From: JBDUCV01 sp040003255
GTDB lineage: Bacteria; Actinomycetota; Actinomycetes; Mycobacteriales; Jatrophihabitantaceae
Direction: 5' to 3'
Assembly (NCBI GenBank): GCA_040003255.1
Contig: JBDUCV010000047.1
Location: forward strand, 1-19,373
Length of the DNA: 19,373 nucleotides
Positions within the stretch are counted from its first letter, which is position 1. Each line of letters starts with the position of its first letter. Under the pieces are notes generated by a model. That model did no database searches, had not been told where the DNA came from, and was given only the letters and a program-made list of their open reading frames with translations. The position numbers and the translations under genes are program-made. This document shows, piece by piece, positions 1 through 7,328 of the stretch.

Positions 1-21
1 GGCCGGCGCCTGCGGCGGTGC

Positions 22-342
22 CTAGTCGGGATCCGGTCCGGACGGCGGCAGCAGGCCATGCTGCCGCAGCCGATAGGCGCGCAGCTCATCCGCGAACGCC
101 ACCCCGATGAAGAGCGGACCGAACACGAAGAACGACGCGGTCATCAGCCGCAGCCCGATATCGCCTGGAAGGAACATGACGCCGACAACGAACGGAACCG
201 GCAGCAGCATGATCCGGGCGACCTCGCGCAACGCCCAGCGCCGGTCGTTGAGGTCGTGGAACACCCAGTCGTCGTAGCGCTCGGGCAACCGGAAGCCCGC
301 TGCGTAAGTCAGCCAGCGCATCAGCGGCGGCCGAAGGAACAT
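22..342 (-). CDS. DUF5313-like small membrane protein
   Basis: A 106-residue protein with an N-terminal block of the form RPPLMRWLTYAAGFRLPERY followed by WVFHDLNDRRWALR. I recognise this arrangement from the actinobacterial DUF5313 family, small membrane proteins of unknown function. Two hydrophobic stretches at about residues 45-60 (LLPVPFVVGVMFLPG) and 65-83 suggest two membrane passes, followed by a charged, proline-rich tail. The ATG at 340-342 is preceded by a weak AGGA about 10 nt upstream. It lies 37 nt downstream of the acyl-CoA carboxylase alpha gene on the same strand, so it may be the last gene of the merR-accA unit. Nothing in it points to a role in carboxylation. The family call rests on recall of the N-terminal motif and the length. 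Confidence 0.7.
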   Translation of the reverse strand: MFLRPPLMRWLTYAAGFRLPERYDDWVFHDLNDRRWALREVARIMLLPVPFVVGVMFLPGDIGLRLMTASFFVFGPLFIGVAFADELRAYRLRQHGLLPPSGPDPD

Positions 343-379
343 CCGTCCATCGTCCTACCGCGACGCCGGCAGCAGGCCC

Positions 380-2122
380 TTAGTCCTTGATCTCACAGAT
401 CACCGAGCCGGACGTGACCACCGAACCCACCTCGGCGTTCAGCCCGGTGACCGTCCCGCCCTTGTGCGCGTTGAGCGGTTGCTCCATCTTCATCGCCTCC
501 AGGACGACGATCGGATCGCCCGCTGCCACCGTGTCGCCATCGGCCACCGCGACCTTGACGATCGTCCCTTGCATCGGCGCGGTGAGCGTGTCACCGGACG
601 CGGCCACCCTCGACTTGCGCGCCGCCGAGCGCTTGGGAGGCCGCTTGGCGCCGCCGCCGCCTGCCCCGAAGCCGGCCGGCAGCGACACCTCGAGTCGCTT
701 GCCCGCGACTTCGACGACCACCGTCTCGCGCGGATCGTCCAGCTCGGAGAGGTCCACAGGGGCGGAATACGGCGCGATCTCGTTGACGAACTCGGTCTCG
801 ATCCAGCGGGTGTGCACGGTGAACGGTTCGGATGTGAATGCCGGATCGCGCACTACCGCGCGATGGAACGGCAGCGCCGTCGCCATGCCGTCGACCACCA
901 TCTCATCGAGTGCTCGGCGCGCTCGTGCCAGTGCCTCGCTACGCGATTCTGCCGAGACGATGAGCTTGGCCAGCAGCGAGTCGAATGCGCCGCCGATGAC
1001 CGAGTTCGGCTCGATTCCTGAGTCGACGCGGACGCCGGGGCCTCCCGGCTCGACGTAACGCGTCACCGTCCCGGGGGCGGGAAGGAAGCCACGTCCGGGG
1101 TCCTCTCCGTTGATCCGGAACTCGAACGCGTGCCCCCGTGGTTCTGGGTCGCGCGTGAAGCGCAGCGGCTCGCCGTCGGCAATCCGGAATTGTTCGCGTA
1201 CCAGGTCGATGCCGGTGGTCTCCTCGCTGACCGGGTGCTCGACCTGCAGCCGGGTGTTGACCTCGAGGAAGGAAACCGTGCCGTCGGCCGCGACGAGGTA
1301 CTCGACGGTGCCCGCCCCCGAGTAGCCCGCCTCCCGGCAGATTGCCCGGGCGCTGTCGTGGATCTGCGCGCGCTGGGCGTCCGTGAGGAACGGCGCCGGG
1401 GCCTCCTCGACCAGTTTCTGATGCCGTCGCTGCAGCGAGCAGTCACGGGTGCCGACCACCACGACGTTGCCGTGCTGGTCGGCGAGCACCTGGGCCTCGA
1501 CGTGGCGGGGCTGGTCGAGATAGCGCTCGACGAAACACTCGCCGCGCCCGAACGCGGCGACCGCCTCGCGGGTGGCCGATTCGAACAGGGCCGGGATCTC
1601 CTCCATCGTTCGGGCGACTTTCAGCCCGCGTCCGCCCCCTCCGAACGCCGCCTTGATCGCAACCGGCAGCCCGTGCTGTTGGGCGAAGGCCACCACGTCG
1701 TCCGGCCCCTGCACCGGGTCGGCGGTTCCCGGGACCAACGGCGCACCCGCTCGCAGTGCGATGTGCCGAGCGGTGACCTTGTCGCCCAGGTCGCGAATTG
1801 CCTGCGGCGATGGTCCGATCCAGCTCAGCCCCGCATCCTGCACCGCCTGCGCGAACGCGGCGTTCTCCGACAGGAAACCGTAACCGGGGTGTACTGCGTC
1901 CGCCCCGGACTGCCGCGCGGCCTGGATCACCTTGTCGATGACCAGGTAGCTCTCGCCGGGCGTCGTCCCGCCCAGGCAATAGGCCTCGTCGGCCATCCGG
2001 ACGTGCAGCGCGTCCCGGTCGGGGTCGGCGTAGACCGCCACCGACGCGTAACCCGCGTCGCGGCACGCCCGGATGACCCGGACCGCGATTTCGCCCCGGT
2101 TGGCGATGAGCACCTTGCGCAC
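380..2122 (-). CDS. accA: Acyl-CoA carboxylase alpha subunit (biotin carboxylase + biotin carrier)
   Basis: 580 residues. It would carboxylate its own biotin using ATP and bicarbonate, and pass the carboxyl group to an acyl-CoA on the beta subunit. The biotin carboxylase N-domain starts RKVLIANRGEIAVRVIRA (2-19). The ATP-grasp part has Lys157, the glycine loop GGGGRG (161-166), HQK (234-236) and EVNTRLQVEHP (287-297). A short alkaline linker (about residues 490-515, KRPPKRSAARKSR) leads to a C-terminal biotinyl domain with EAMKMEQ; Lys545 is the biotin site. The GTG at 2122 is chosen because GAGGGAGG (2129-2136) lies 6 nt upstream and the conserved N-terminus begins there. The frame stays open further upstream, but without conserved sequence. 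Length and layout match actinobacterial AccA1/A2/A3 proteins. It lies 58 nt downstream of merR and is divergent from its likely beta and epsilon partners. Confidence 0.95.
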   Translation of the reverse strand: MRKVLIANRGEIAVRVIRACRDAGYASVAVYADPDRDALHVRMADEAYCLGGTTPGESYLVIDKVIQAARQSGADAVHPGYGFLSENAAFAQAVQDAGLSWIGPSPQAIRDLGDKVTARHIALRAGAPLVPGTADPVQGPDDVVAFAQQHGLPVAIKAAFGGGGRGLKVARTMEEIPALFESATREAVAAFGRGECFVERYLDQPRHVEAQVLADQHGNVVVVGTRDCSLQRRHQKLVEEAPAPFLTDAQRAQIHDSARAICREAGYSGAGTVEYLVAADGTVSFLEVNTRLQVEHPVSEETTGIDLVREQFRIADGEPLRFTRDPEPRGHAFEFRINGEDPGRGFLPAPGTVTRYVEPGGPGVRVDSGIEPNSVIGGAFDSLLAKLIVSAESRSEALARARRALDEMVVDGMATALPFHRAVVRDPAFTSEPFTVHTRWIETEFVNEIAPYSAPVDLSELDDPRETVVVEVAGKRLEVSLPAGFGAGGGGAKRPPKRSAARKSRVAASGDTLTAPMQGTIVKVAVADGDTVAAGDPIVVLEAMKMEQPLNAHKGGTVTGLNAEVGSVVTSGSVICEIKD

Positions 2123-2128
2123 GGGCGG

Positions 2129-2136
2129 CCTCCCTC
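2129..2136 (-). promoter_or_regulatory. Shine-Dalgarno of the carboxylase alpha gene
   Basis: GAGGGAGG on the minus strand, 6 nt before the GTG at 2122. It decides the start codon, since the open frame continues 60 codons further upstream into the merR gene. Confidence 0.75.
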
Positions 2137-2180
2137 GTTGGCTGTTGGACGGCGGATCGCAGGTTACTCGCCGGGCCGGG

Positions 2181-2579
2181 TCAGCCCAGCTCCGCGAGGC
2201 GCTCCCGGCACTGTGCCGCGACCTCGTTGACCTCGCTGAGCGTCCGACGCAGATCGGCCTGCCGGGCCCGCAGATCGGCGGCAATCTCGTCGAGGCGGCC
2301 AAGCAGGGTCGCTAGCTGCCGGCGTTCGGAGGTGGCCGCCCCGTCGTACATGTCGACGATTTCGCCGATCTCCGCGAGCGTCATGCCAAACCGCTTGCCT
2401 CGCAGGATCAGCCGCAACCTGGCCCGGTCGCGCTGACTGTAGACCCGGTTGGCGCCCGAGCGTTGCGGGGCGATCAGCCCTTCGGCTTCGTAGAAGCGCA
2501 GCGTCCGGGTGGTCACGCCCAGCTCGTCAGCGAGCTCGCCGACCGTCCAAGTCTCGTGTACTTCCGTCGCTGCCCGCAT
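2181..2579 (-). CDS. MerR-family transcriptional regulator
   Basis: 132 residues. The N-terminal winged helix-turn-helix (about 11-78) has the family signatures TVGELADELGVTTRTLRFYE, GLI and RVYSQRDRARLRLI, then the second helical pair (MTLAEIGEIVDMYD). A long Arg/Glu/Leu-rich helix (about 82-130) is the usual dimerisation coiled coil. The only cysteine is near the C-terminus (AAQCRERL), so a metal-sensing site of the MerR/CueR type is unlikely; an acyl-CoA or other organic ligand is more plausible but unproven. The gene lies head-to-head with an acyl-CoA dehydrogenase and upstream of carboxylase alpha. This is the same context as LiuR, the MerR-type regulator of leucine/isovalerate catabolism in proteobacteria (from memory). 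It is probably autoregulated through the inverted repeat at 2593-2610. Confidence 0.92.
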   Translation of the reverse strand: MRAATEVHETWTVGELADELGVTTRTLRFYEAEGLIAPQRSGANRVYSQRDRARLRLILRGKRFGMTLAEIGEIVDMYDGAATSERRQLATLLGRLDEIAADLRARQADLRRTLSEVNEVAAQCRERLAELG

Positions 2580-2585
2580 CGGGCT

Positions 2586-2615
2586 ATCATCGCTTTACGT
2601 TGACGTAAAGGTCAA
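2586..2615 (-). promoter_or_regulatory. Putative merR promoter, probably leaderless
   Basis: On the minus strand a -35-like TTGACC (2610-2615) is followed after 18 nt by a -10-like GATGAT (2586-2591), then 6 nt, then the ATG at 2577-2579. Transcription would start at or within a base or two of the ATG, so the message would be leaderless. No Shine-Dalgarno is present. The inverted repeat at 2593-2610 fills the spacer, as in MerR-controlled promoters. Confidence 0.55.
2593..2610. promoter_or_regulatory. Inverted repeat, likely MerR operator
   Basis: CTTTACGT-TG-ACGTAAAG is a perfect 8-bp inverted repeat with a 2-bp centre, in the 90-bp gap between divergent merR and the acyl-CoA dehydrogenase. 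It is placed between the -35 and -10 elements of the leftward promoter, where MerR dimers bind. It also resembles my memory of LiuR-type sites (TTTACGTnnACGTAAA). No convincing promoter was found for the rightward gene, though the repeat lies about 60 bp upstream of its ATG. Confidence 0.7.
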
Positions 2616-2669
2616 GCAGGTCTCGCGCCGGCAGCGCCGCCGGTAGTGGAGCGTTCGGAGGGAATCCCG

Positions 2670-3818
2670 ATGTTCGAGCTGTCCGAGGACCATGAGTTGT
2701 TCCGCAAGGTCGTCCGCGACTTCGCCGAGACCGAGGTCGCCCCGCACGTCGCGCAATGGGATCGCGACCATTACTTCCCGACCGACCTGGTCGCCAAAAT
2801 GGGCGACCTCGGCCTGTTCGGCCTGGTCGTCCCGGACGAGTACGGCGGCAGCGGCGGCGATTTCACCTCGCTCTGCGTGGCGATCGAGGAACTCGGCCGG
2901 GTCGACCAGTCGATCGGCATCACGCTGTCGGCCGGCGTCGGTCTTGGCATCAACCCGATCCTGACGTTCGGCAACGACGAGCAGAAGGCCCGCTGGCTAC
3001 CCGATCTGGTGGCCGGGCGAGCGCTGGCCGCGTTCGGGCTGACCGAGCCCGAAGCGGGATCCGACGCCGGCGCCACCAAGACGCGAGCTGAATTGGCCGG
3101 CGACGAGTGGGTGATCAACGGCGCGAAGGCGTTCATCACCAACTCCGGCTCGTCGATCACCTCGGTGGTGACGGTGACCGCCCGGACCGCCGACGGCGAG
3201 ATCTCGACGATTATGGTGCCGTCAGGAACAGCTGGCTTCACCGTCGAGCCCGCGTACGACAAACTCGGCTGGCGAATCTCGGACACTCACGGGTTGACGT
3301 TCGCCGACTGCCGGGTACCGGCCGGCAATTTGCTCGGTGACCGAGGCCGCGGCTTCAAACAGTTCCTTGCGACGCTGGACGACGGCCGGATCGCGATCTC
3401 CGCGCTCGCCGTCGGCCTGGCGCAGGCCTGCCTGGACGAGTCGCTGCGCTACGCCGGTGAGCGGCACACGTTCGGTGCGCCGATCGGCTCCCGGCAGGCG
3501 ATTGCCTTCGCGATCAGCGACCTGGCCGTCTCGGTTGAGGCGGCGCGTCTGCTGACCTATAAGGCGGCGTGGCTGAAAGACGCTGGCCGTCCGGCGCCAC
3601 AGGTGAAGAAGGCTGCCGCACTGGCCAAGCTGTACTCATCCGAGGCGGCCGTCGCGGCAACCCGGACGGCCACCCAGGTGTTCGGCGGGTACGGGTTCAT
3701 GGAGGAGTATCCGGTCGCGAGGTTCTATCGAGACGCCAAGATTCTTGAGATCGGTGAAGGCACGTCGGAGGTGCAGCGCATGGTCATCGCCCGCAGCCTG
3801 GGCCTGCCGCTCAGGTGA
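2670..3818 (+). CDS. Acyl-CoA dehydrogenase (short/branched-chain type)
   Basis: 382 residues, the standard length. It oxidises an acyl-CoA to the 2,3-enoyl-CoA using FAD, passing electrons to an electron-transfer flavoprotein. Family motifs are FGLTEPEAGSDAGATKT (about 122-138, flavin/substrate loop), VINGAKAFITNSG (148-160), QVFGGYGFMEEYPVARFYRDAK and IGEGTSEVQR. The catalytic base is probably Glu363 of the GEGTSE segment, the position used by medium- and short-chain enzymes. The position used by isovaleryl-CoA dehydrogenase (LDxER) is Gly239 here (LDDGR), so a classical isovaleryl-CoA dehydrogenase is less likely despite the liu-like context. The ATG at 2670 is preferred because GGAGGG (2657-2662) lies 7 nt upstream; a GTG at 2646 would add eight non-conserved residues. 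Its stop overlaps the beta-subunit start by 4 nt (GTGA). Confidence 0.95.
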   Translation: MFELSEDHELFRKVVRDFAETEVAPHVAQWDRDHYFPTDLVAKMGDLGLFGLVVPDEYGGSGGDFTSLCVAIEELGRVDQSIGITLSAGVGLGINPILTFGNDEQKARWLPDLVAGRALAAFGLTEPEAGSDAGATKTRAELAGDEWVINGAKAFITNSGSSITSVVTVTARTADGEISTIMVPSGTAGFTVEPAYDKLGWRISDTHGLTFADCRVPAGNLLGDRGRGFKQFLATLDDGRIAISALAVGLAQACLDESLRYAGERHTFGAPIGSRQAIAFAISDLAVSVEAARLLTYKAAWLKDAGRPAPQVKKAAALAKLYSSEAAVAATRTATQVFGGYGFMEEYPVARFYRDAKILEIGEGTSEVQRMVIARSLGLPLR

Positions 3819-5335
3819 CCGCGAAGGAAGTCGCTGCCGCCCGCGAGGCGACACTCGCGCCGTCGCCGAAGGCAGCCGCCAAGCTCGCCGCGCAGGGCAA
3901 GCTCTACGTCCGCGACCGAATCGCGTTGCTGCTCGACGACCACACCTTCGTCGAGGACGCCCAATTGGCCAACGCCCTCGCGGTTGGCCTGCCGGCGGAC
4001 GGCGTGGTGACCGGCGAGGGCCTGGTCGATGGACGCCCGGTGCTGGTGGTCGCCAACGATCCGACCGTCAAGGCCGGCTCATGGGGTGCGCGCACCGTCG
4101 AGAAGATCATCCGGGTCACCGAGCGCGCGCTGGCCGACGAATTGCCGATCTTCTGGCTGATCGACTCGGCCGGGGCACGCATCACCGATCAGGTGGCGCT
4201 TTTCCCCGGGCGGCGCGGTGCCGGGCGCATCTTCCACAACCAGGTGGCGCTGTCGGGCAAGGTGCCGCAGATCTGCTGCCTATTCGGTCCGTCCGCAGCG
4301 GGTGGTGCCTACATCCCGGCCTTCTGCGACATCGTGATCATGGTCGAGGGCAACGCGTCGATGTACCTCGGTTCCCCGCGGATGGCCGAGATGGTGGTGG
4401 GCGAGAAGGTCACGCTCGAGGAGATGGGCGGGGCGCGGATGCACGTCACCATCTCCGGGTGTGGCGACAACCTGGCGGTGGACGACGCCGATGCGATCGA
4501 GCAGGCGAAGCTGTTCTTCTCCTACCTGCCGACGTGCTGGCGGGAGCAGCCTCCGGACGTGTCGGCCGAGGGCCCGGCCACGACACTGTTGAGCGACGCC
4601 GTCCCGGTCGAGGAATCGGTGCCCTTCGATGTGCACGGTCTCATCGATGGACTGGTGGACGCGGATTCGTTCTTTGAGGTCAAACCGCTGTTTGCCGCCG
4701 AGCTGGTCACCGGGTTCGGACGCATCGACGGCCGGCCGGTCGGGGTGATTGCCAACAACTCAGCCGTCCGCGGGGGTGTGCTGTTCGTCGACTCCGCCGA
4801 CAAGGCGGCCCGATTCATCTGGTTGTGCGACGCGTTCAACGTCTCGCTGCTGTACCTCGCCGACGTGCCGGGCTTCATGATCGGCAGCGAGGTCGAGAGA
4901 CAGGGCATCATCCGCCATGGCGCAAAGATGATCACCGCCGTGTCCGAGGCGACCGTCCCGCAGATATCGGTGATCGTGCGCAAGGCCTACGGGGCGGGGC
5001 TGTACGCGATGGCAGGGCCCGGCTTTTTGCCGGACGCCTGCATTGCGCTGCCGACCGCAAAGATCGCCGTCATGGGCCCCCAGGCGGCGGTCAACGCCGT
5101 CTACGCCGGCAAGATCGCCGAGATCACTGATCCCGCGGAACGCGATGCCTTCGTTGCGGAGCGGCGCGCTGAGTACGAGCAGGATGTAGACCTCATGCGG
5201 CTGGCATCCGACCTGGTGATCGATTCGCTGATCGATCCGGGCGAACTGCGTGCTGAGCTCGTCCGGCGCTACCGAATGCTGGTCGGCAAGTCACGGCACT
5301 TCGCGACCAAGCGCCACGGCGTCCCGCCGACATGA
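3815..5335 (+). CDS. accD: Acyl-CoA carboxylase beta subunit (carboxyltransferase)
   Basis: 506 residues. It transfers the carboxyl group from carboxybiotin to an acyl-CoA. Both crotonase-like halves are present: the N-half with LIDSAGARITDQ (115-126) and the oxyanion-forming GPSAAGGAYIPAF (158-170), and the C-half with YLADVPGFMIGSEVERQGII (347-366), KAYGAGLYAM (390-399) and ALPTAKIAVMGPQAAVNAV. At the position I align with the substrate-selecting Asp422 of Streptomyces PccB it has Tyr397, within a YGAGxYxM motif that methylcrotonyl-CoA carboxylase beta subunits also carry. A propionyl-CoA substrate is therefore not favoured, but the true substrate is open. The GTG start overlaps the dehydrogenase stop (GTGA) and no strong Shine-Dalgarno is visible, so translation is probably coupled. 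The epsilon subunit follows with a 4-nt overlap. Confidence 0.94.
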   Translation: MTAKEVAAAREATLAPSPKAAAKLAAQGKLYVRDRIALLLDDHTFVEDAQLANALAVGLPADGVVTGEGLVDGRPVLVVANDPTVKAGSWGARTVEKIIRVTERALADELPIFWLIDSAGARITDQVALFPGRRGAGRIFHNQVALSGKVPQICCLFGPSAAGGAYIPAFCDIVIMVEGNASMYLGSPRMAEMVVGEKVTLEEMGGARMHVTISGCGDNLAVDDADAIEQAKLFFSYLPTCWREQPPDVSAEGPATTLLSDAVPVEESVPFDVHGLIDGLVDADSFFEVKPLFAAELVTGFGRIDGRPVGVIANNSAVRGGVLFVDSADKAARFIWLCDAFNVSLLYLADVPGFMIGSEVERQGIIRHGAKMITAVSEATVPQISVIVRKAYGAGLYAMAGPGFLPDACIALPTAKIAVMGPQAAVNAVYAGKIAEITDPAERDAFVAERRAEYEQDVDLMRLASDLVIDSLIDPGELRAELVRRYRMLVGKSRHFATKRHGVPPT

Positions 5336-5493
5336 TCAGGCTTCGCACCGCGGCGACGCCTGAGGAGGTCGTCGCAGTTCTAGCCGCTCTGCGGGGAGTG
5401 CGTCCCGTGGTGGGCAGCCGCTACGAACGATGGCGAGCAAATCGGATTGCCGCCCTGCGCGGCGACCATGCCGGCCCGAGCCGCCCGGAGTAA
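5332..5493 (+). CDS. accE: Acyl-CoA carboxylase epsilon subunit (AccE-like)
   Basis: A 53-residue ORF that starts in the ATGA overlapping the beta-subunit stop. The protein begins MIRLRTAATPEEVVAVLAAL and later has YERWRANRIAALRG. TPEE(V/L)xAVLAAL followed by a short loop and a basic W-R-x-x-R-x-x-ALR segment is the pattern I associate with actinobacterial AccE. These are small, poorly conserved subunits that help alpha bind beta in acyl-CoA carboxylases of streptomycetes and mycobacteria. Position right after accD and before maf matches the accD5-accE5-maf order of M. tuberculosis (from memory), although maf is on the opposite strand here. The size is at the low end for AccE. Confidence 0.82.
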   Translation: MIRLRTAATPEEVVAVLAALRGVRPVVGSRYERWRANRIAALRGDHAGPSRPE

Positions 5494-5521
5494 ACGCACG
5501 GGCGACCGAATCCGAGTCGGC

Positions 5522-6127
5522 TCACCGCGCCGCCCAGAAGTCGACGACCGACAAGCCGAGCTTGCCGAGCAACTGGCGCAGCAGCGGCAGCGACACCCCG
5601 GCAACGTTGTGGTGGTCGCCCTCGAGCGAATCGACGAACCAGCCCCCTAGCCCGTCGATCGTGAACGCACCAGCGACGGCCAGCGGCTCCCCAGAAGCGA
5701 CGTAGGCGCTCAGTTCGGCGTCGGTGATCGCGGCAAAGTGGACGGTGGTGGCCGCGGCCGAGGATTGGGTTCCGACAATCGCCCCGTCGATGATGTGCAG
5801 CAGGGTGTGCCCGGTGTACAGCACGCCGGACCGGCCAGCCATTCGCCGCCAGCAGGCGGTGGCGTCCGCGGCCGAAAGGGGCTTGCCGAACGCCCTGCCG
5901 TCCAGCTCCAGCAGCGAATCGCAGCCGAGGACGACCGTGCTGCCGGGCGTCGACCGGGCGGCCGCCGATGCCTTGGCTAGCGCGAGGGCGACCACGAGCG
6001 ACGGCGTGTCCGGCGCGGTGATCGCGGCTTCGTCGATTCCGCTGACAACCACTTCGGGGTCTAGGCCGGCGGCGCGCAGGGTCGCCAGCCGCGCGGGAGA
6101 AGCCGACGCGAGGACGAAGCGGGTCAC
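5522..6127 (-). CDS. maf: Maf family nucleoside triphosphate pyrophosphatase
   Basis: 201 residues, a normal Maf length. Maf proteins hydrolyse non-canonical or modified nucleoside triphosphates to monophosphates and pyrophosphate, and have been linked to division arrest. Visible motifs are the N-terminal LASASPARLATLRAAG (about 6-21), VVLGCDSLLELDGRAFGKP, SGVLYTGHTLL, and the C-terminal block IDGLGGWFVDSLEGDHHNVAG with the usual GDxxNV. It starts at a GTG whose last bases form the stop of the upstream acyl-CoA dehydrogenase (GTGA, 6124-6127), so it is translationally coupled to it. Its 3' end faces accE across 28 nt. Whether it prefers dTTP/UTP-type (YhdE) or m7GTP-type (YceF) substrates cannot be decided here. 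Confidence 0.93.
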   Translation of the reverse strand: MTRFVLASASPARLATLRAAGLDPEVVVSGIDEAAITAPDTPSLVVALALAKASAAARSTPGSTVVLGCDSLLELDGRAFGKPLSAADATACWRRMAGRSGVLYTGHTLLHIIDGAIVGTQSSAAATTVHFAAITDAELSAYVASGEPLAVAGAFTIDGLGGWFVDSLEGDHHNVAGVSLPLLRQLLGKLGLSVVDFWAAR

Positions 6128-7290
6128 AGGCCGAGCGAGCGGCCGATGACTTCTTTCATGATCTCAGTGGCACCGCCGTAGATCCGGGTAACCCGCGCAT
6201 CACAGAAGGCACGGGCGATCGGGTACTCGAGCATGAAGCCATAGCCACCGTGCAGCTGAACGCAGCGGTCGACCACCCGGCCCTGAAGTTCGCTCGCCCA
6301 CCACTTGGCCTTTGCGGCGTCCTCGGCGCTCAGCTCACCGGCGTTGAGCGCGATCACGCAGTCGTCCACGAACGACTGGGTCACGTCGATCTCGGTCGCT
6401 ATCTCGGCGAGGACGAACTTCGAGTTCTGGAAGGACCCGATAGTGGTGCCGAACGCCGTGCGCTCCTTGACGTAGCTCAGCGTGTGGTTGAACGCCGCCC
6501 GCGCCTCGGCCAGAGCGCCGACCGCGATTGACAACCGTTCCTGCGGCAGCTTGCGGACCAACTGCAGGAAGCCTTCGTTTTCGACGCCGAGCAGGTTCGC
6601 CACCGGGACCCGGACGTCGTTGAACGACAGCTCGGCGGTGTCCTGGGAGTGCAGGCCGACTTTGGCCAGGTTGCGGCCGCGCTCGAAGCCCGGCATCCCA
6701 CGCTCGAGGACCAGCAGCGAGATGCCCTTGTGCCGGTGCTCGCCGGTGCGCGCCGCGGTGATCACCAGGTCGGCGTTGATGCCGTTGGTGATGAACGTCT
6801 TGGCGCCATTGACGACGTAATGGTCGCCACCGTCATCGGACGCGGCGGAGGAACGGACGGCGGACGTACGGATGGCGGACAGATCAGACCCGGCACCCGG
6901 CTCGGTCATCGCAACCGCGGTGATCAGGTCACCGGAGACGATGCCCGGCAGCCACCGCTGTCGCTGTTCCTCGTTCGCGTAGCTCAGAAAGTACGGCAGG
7001 CAGGTGTCGTTGTGCAGGCTGATCCCCAGGCCCGAACCGGTCACCCCCGCTAGGGCGATCTGCTCGTCGATGGCCTGGTTGAAGCGGAAGTCATCGATGC
7101 CGCCGCCGCCGTACTGCTCGGGCACCGCCATGCCGAGGAACCCGTTGCGTCCCGCCGCGGTGAAGACCTCCCGCGGGGTGATGCCGTCGCGCTCCCAGTC
7201 CAGGAAGTGCGGCACCAGCTCCTTGTCGAGGAACGTCCGCACCGCGTCGGCGAACGCTTCGTGCTCGGCTTCGTAATGGGTCCGCTTCAT
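6124..7290 (-). CDS. Acyl-CoA dehydrogenase, LCAD type
   Basis: 388 residues, a full-length FAD-dependent acyl-CoA dehydrogenase. The sequence follows human long-chain acyl-CoA dehydrogenase unusually closely (as I remember it) in several blocks: PEQYGGGGI, AMTEPGAGSDL, VVNGAKTFITNG, KLPQERLSIA, KAKWWASELQGRVVDRCVQLHGGYGFMLEYP and RIYGGATEIMKEVIGRSL. Glu251 in LPQER is the expected catalytic base. The alternative position in the C-terminal loop is glycine (YGG, Gly372), as in LCAD. Likely substrates are long or branched acyl-CoAs. The ATG at 7290 has no Shine-Dalgarno but has TAGCAT 6 nt upstream, suggesting a leaderless start. The maf gene follows with a 4-nt overlap; a metabolic link between the two is not evident. 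Confidence 0.94.
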   Translation of the reverse strand: MKRTHYEAEHEAFADAVRTFLDKELVPHFLDWERDGITPREVFTAAGRNGFLGMAVPEQYGGGGIDDFRFNQAIDEQIALAGVTGSGLGISLHNDTCLPYFLSYANEEQRQRWLPGIVSGDLITAVAMTEPGAGSDLSAIRTSAVRSSAASDDGGDHYVVNGAKTFITNGINADLVITAARTGEHRHKGISLLVLERGMPGFERGRNLAKVGLHSQDTAELSFNDVRVPVANLLGVENEGFLQLVRKLPQERLSIAVGALAEARAAFNHTLSYVKERTAFGTTIGSFQNSKFVLAEIATEIDVTQSFVDDCVIALNAGELSAEDAAKAKWWASELQGRVVDRCVQLHGGYGFMLEYPIARAFCDARVTRIYGGATEIMKEVIGRSLGL

Positions 7291-7296
7291 GCCCCG

Positions 7297-7302
7297 ATGC
7301 TA
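7297..7302 (-). promoter_or_regulatory. Putative -10 box, leaderless start of the LCAD-type dehydrogenase
   Basis: TAGCAT on the minus strand lies 6 nt before the ATG at 7290. This TANNNT-N6-start spacing is typical of leaderless actinobacterial transcripts. No clear -35 was seen. Confidence 0.45.
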
Positions 7303-7328
7303 GGACGTCAGAGCATCCGCTCGCGCGC

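Noticed and set aside
1130..2230. 366-codon open frame on the plus strand inside accA
   Set aside because: Antisense shadow of the carboxylase alpha gene; high GC keeps the complementary frames open, and the translation shows no family motif.
2646..2669. Upstream GTG start for the first acyl-CoA dehydrogenase
   Set aside because: The Shine-Dalgarno at 2657-2662 is placed for the ATG at 2670, and the eight extra residues are not family-like.
2670..5335. Calling the locus a leucine-degradation (isovaleryl-CoA/methylcrotonyl-CoA) operon outright
   Set aside because: The dehydrogenase lacks the isovaleryl-type catalytic glutamate position, and HMG-CoA lyase and methylglutaconyl-CoA hydratase are absent, so the substrate is left open.
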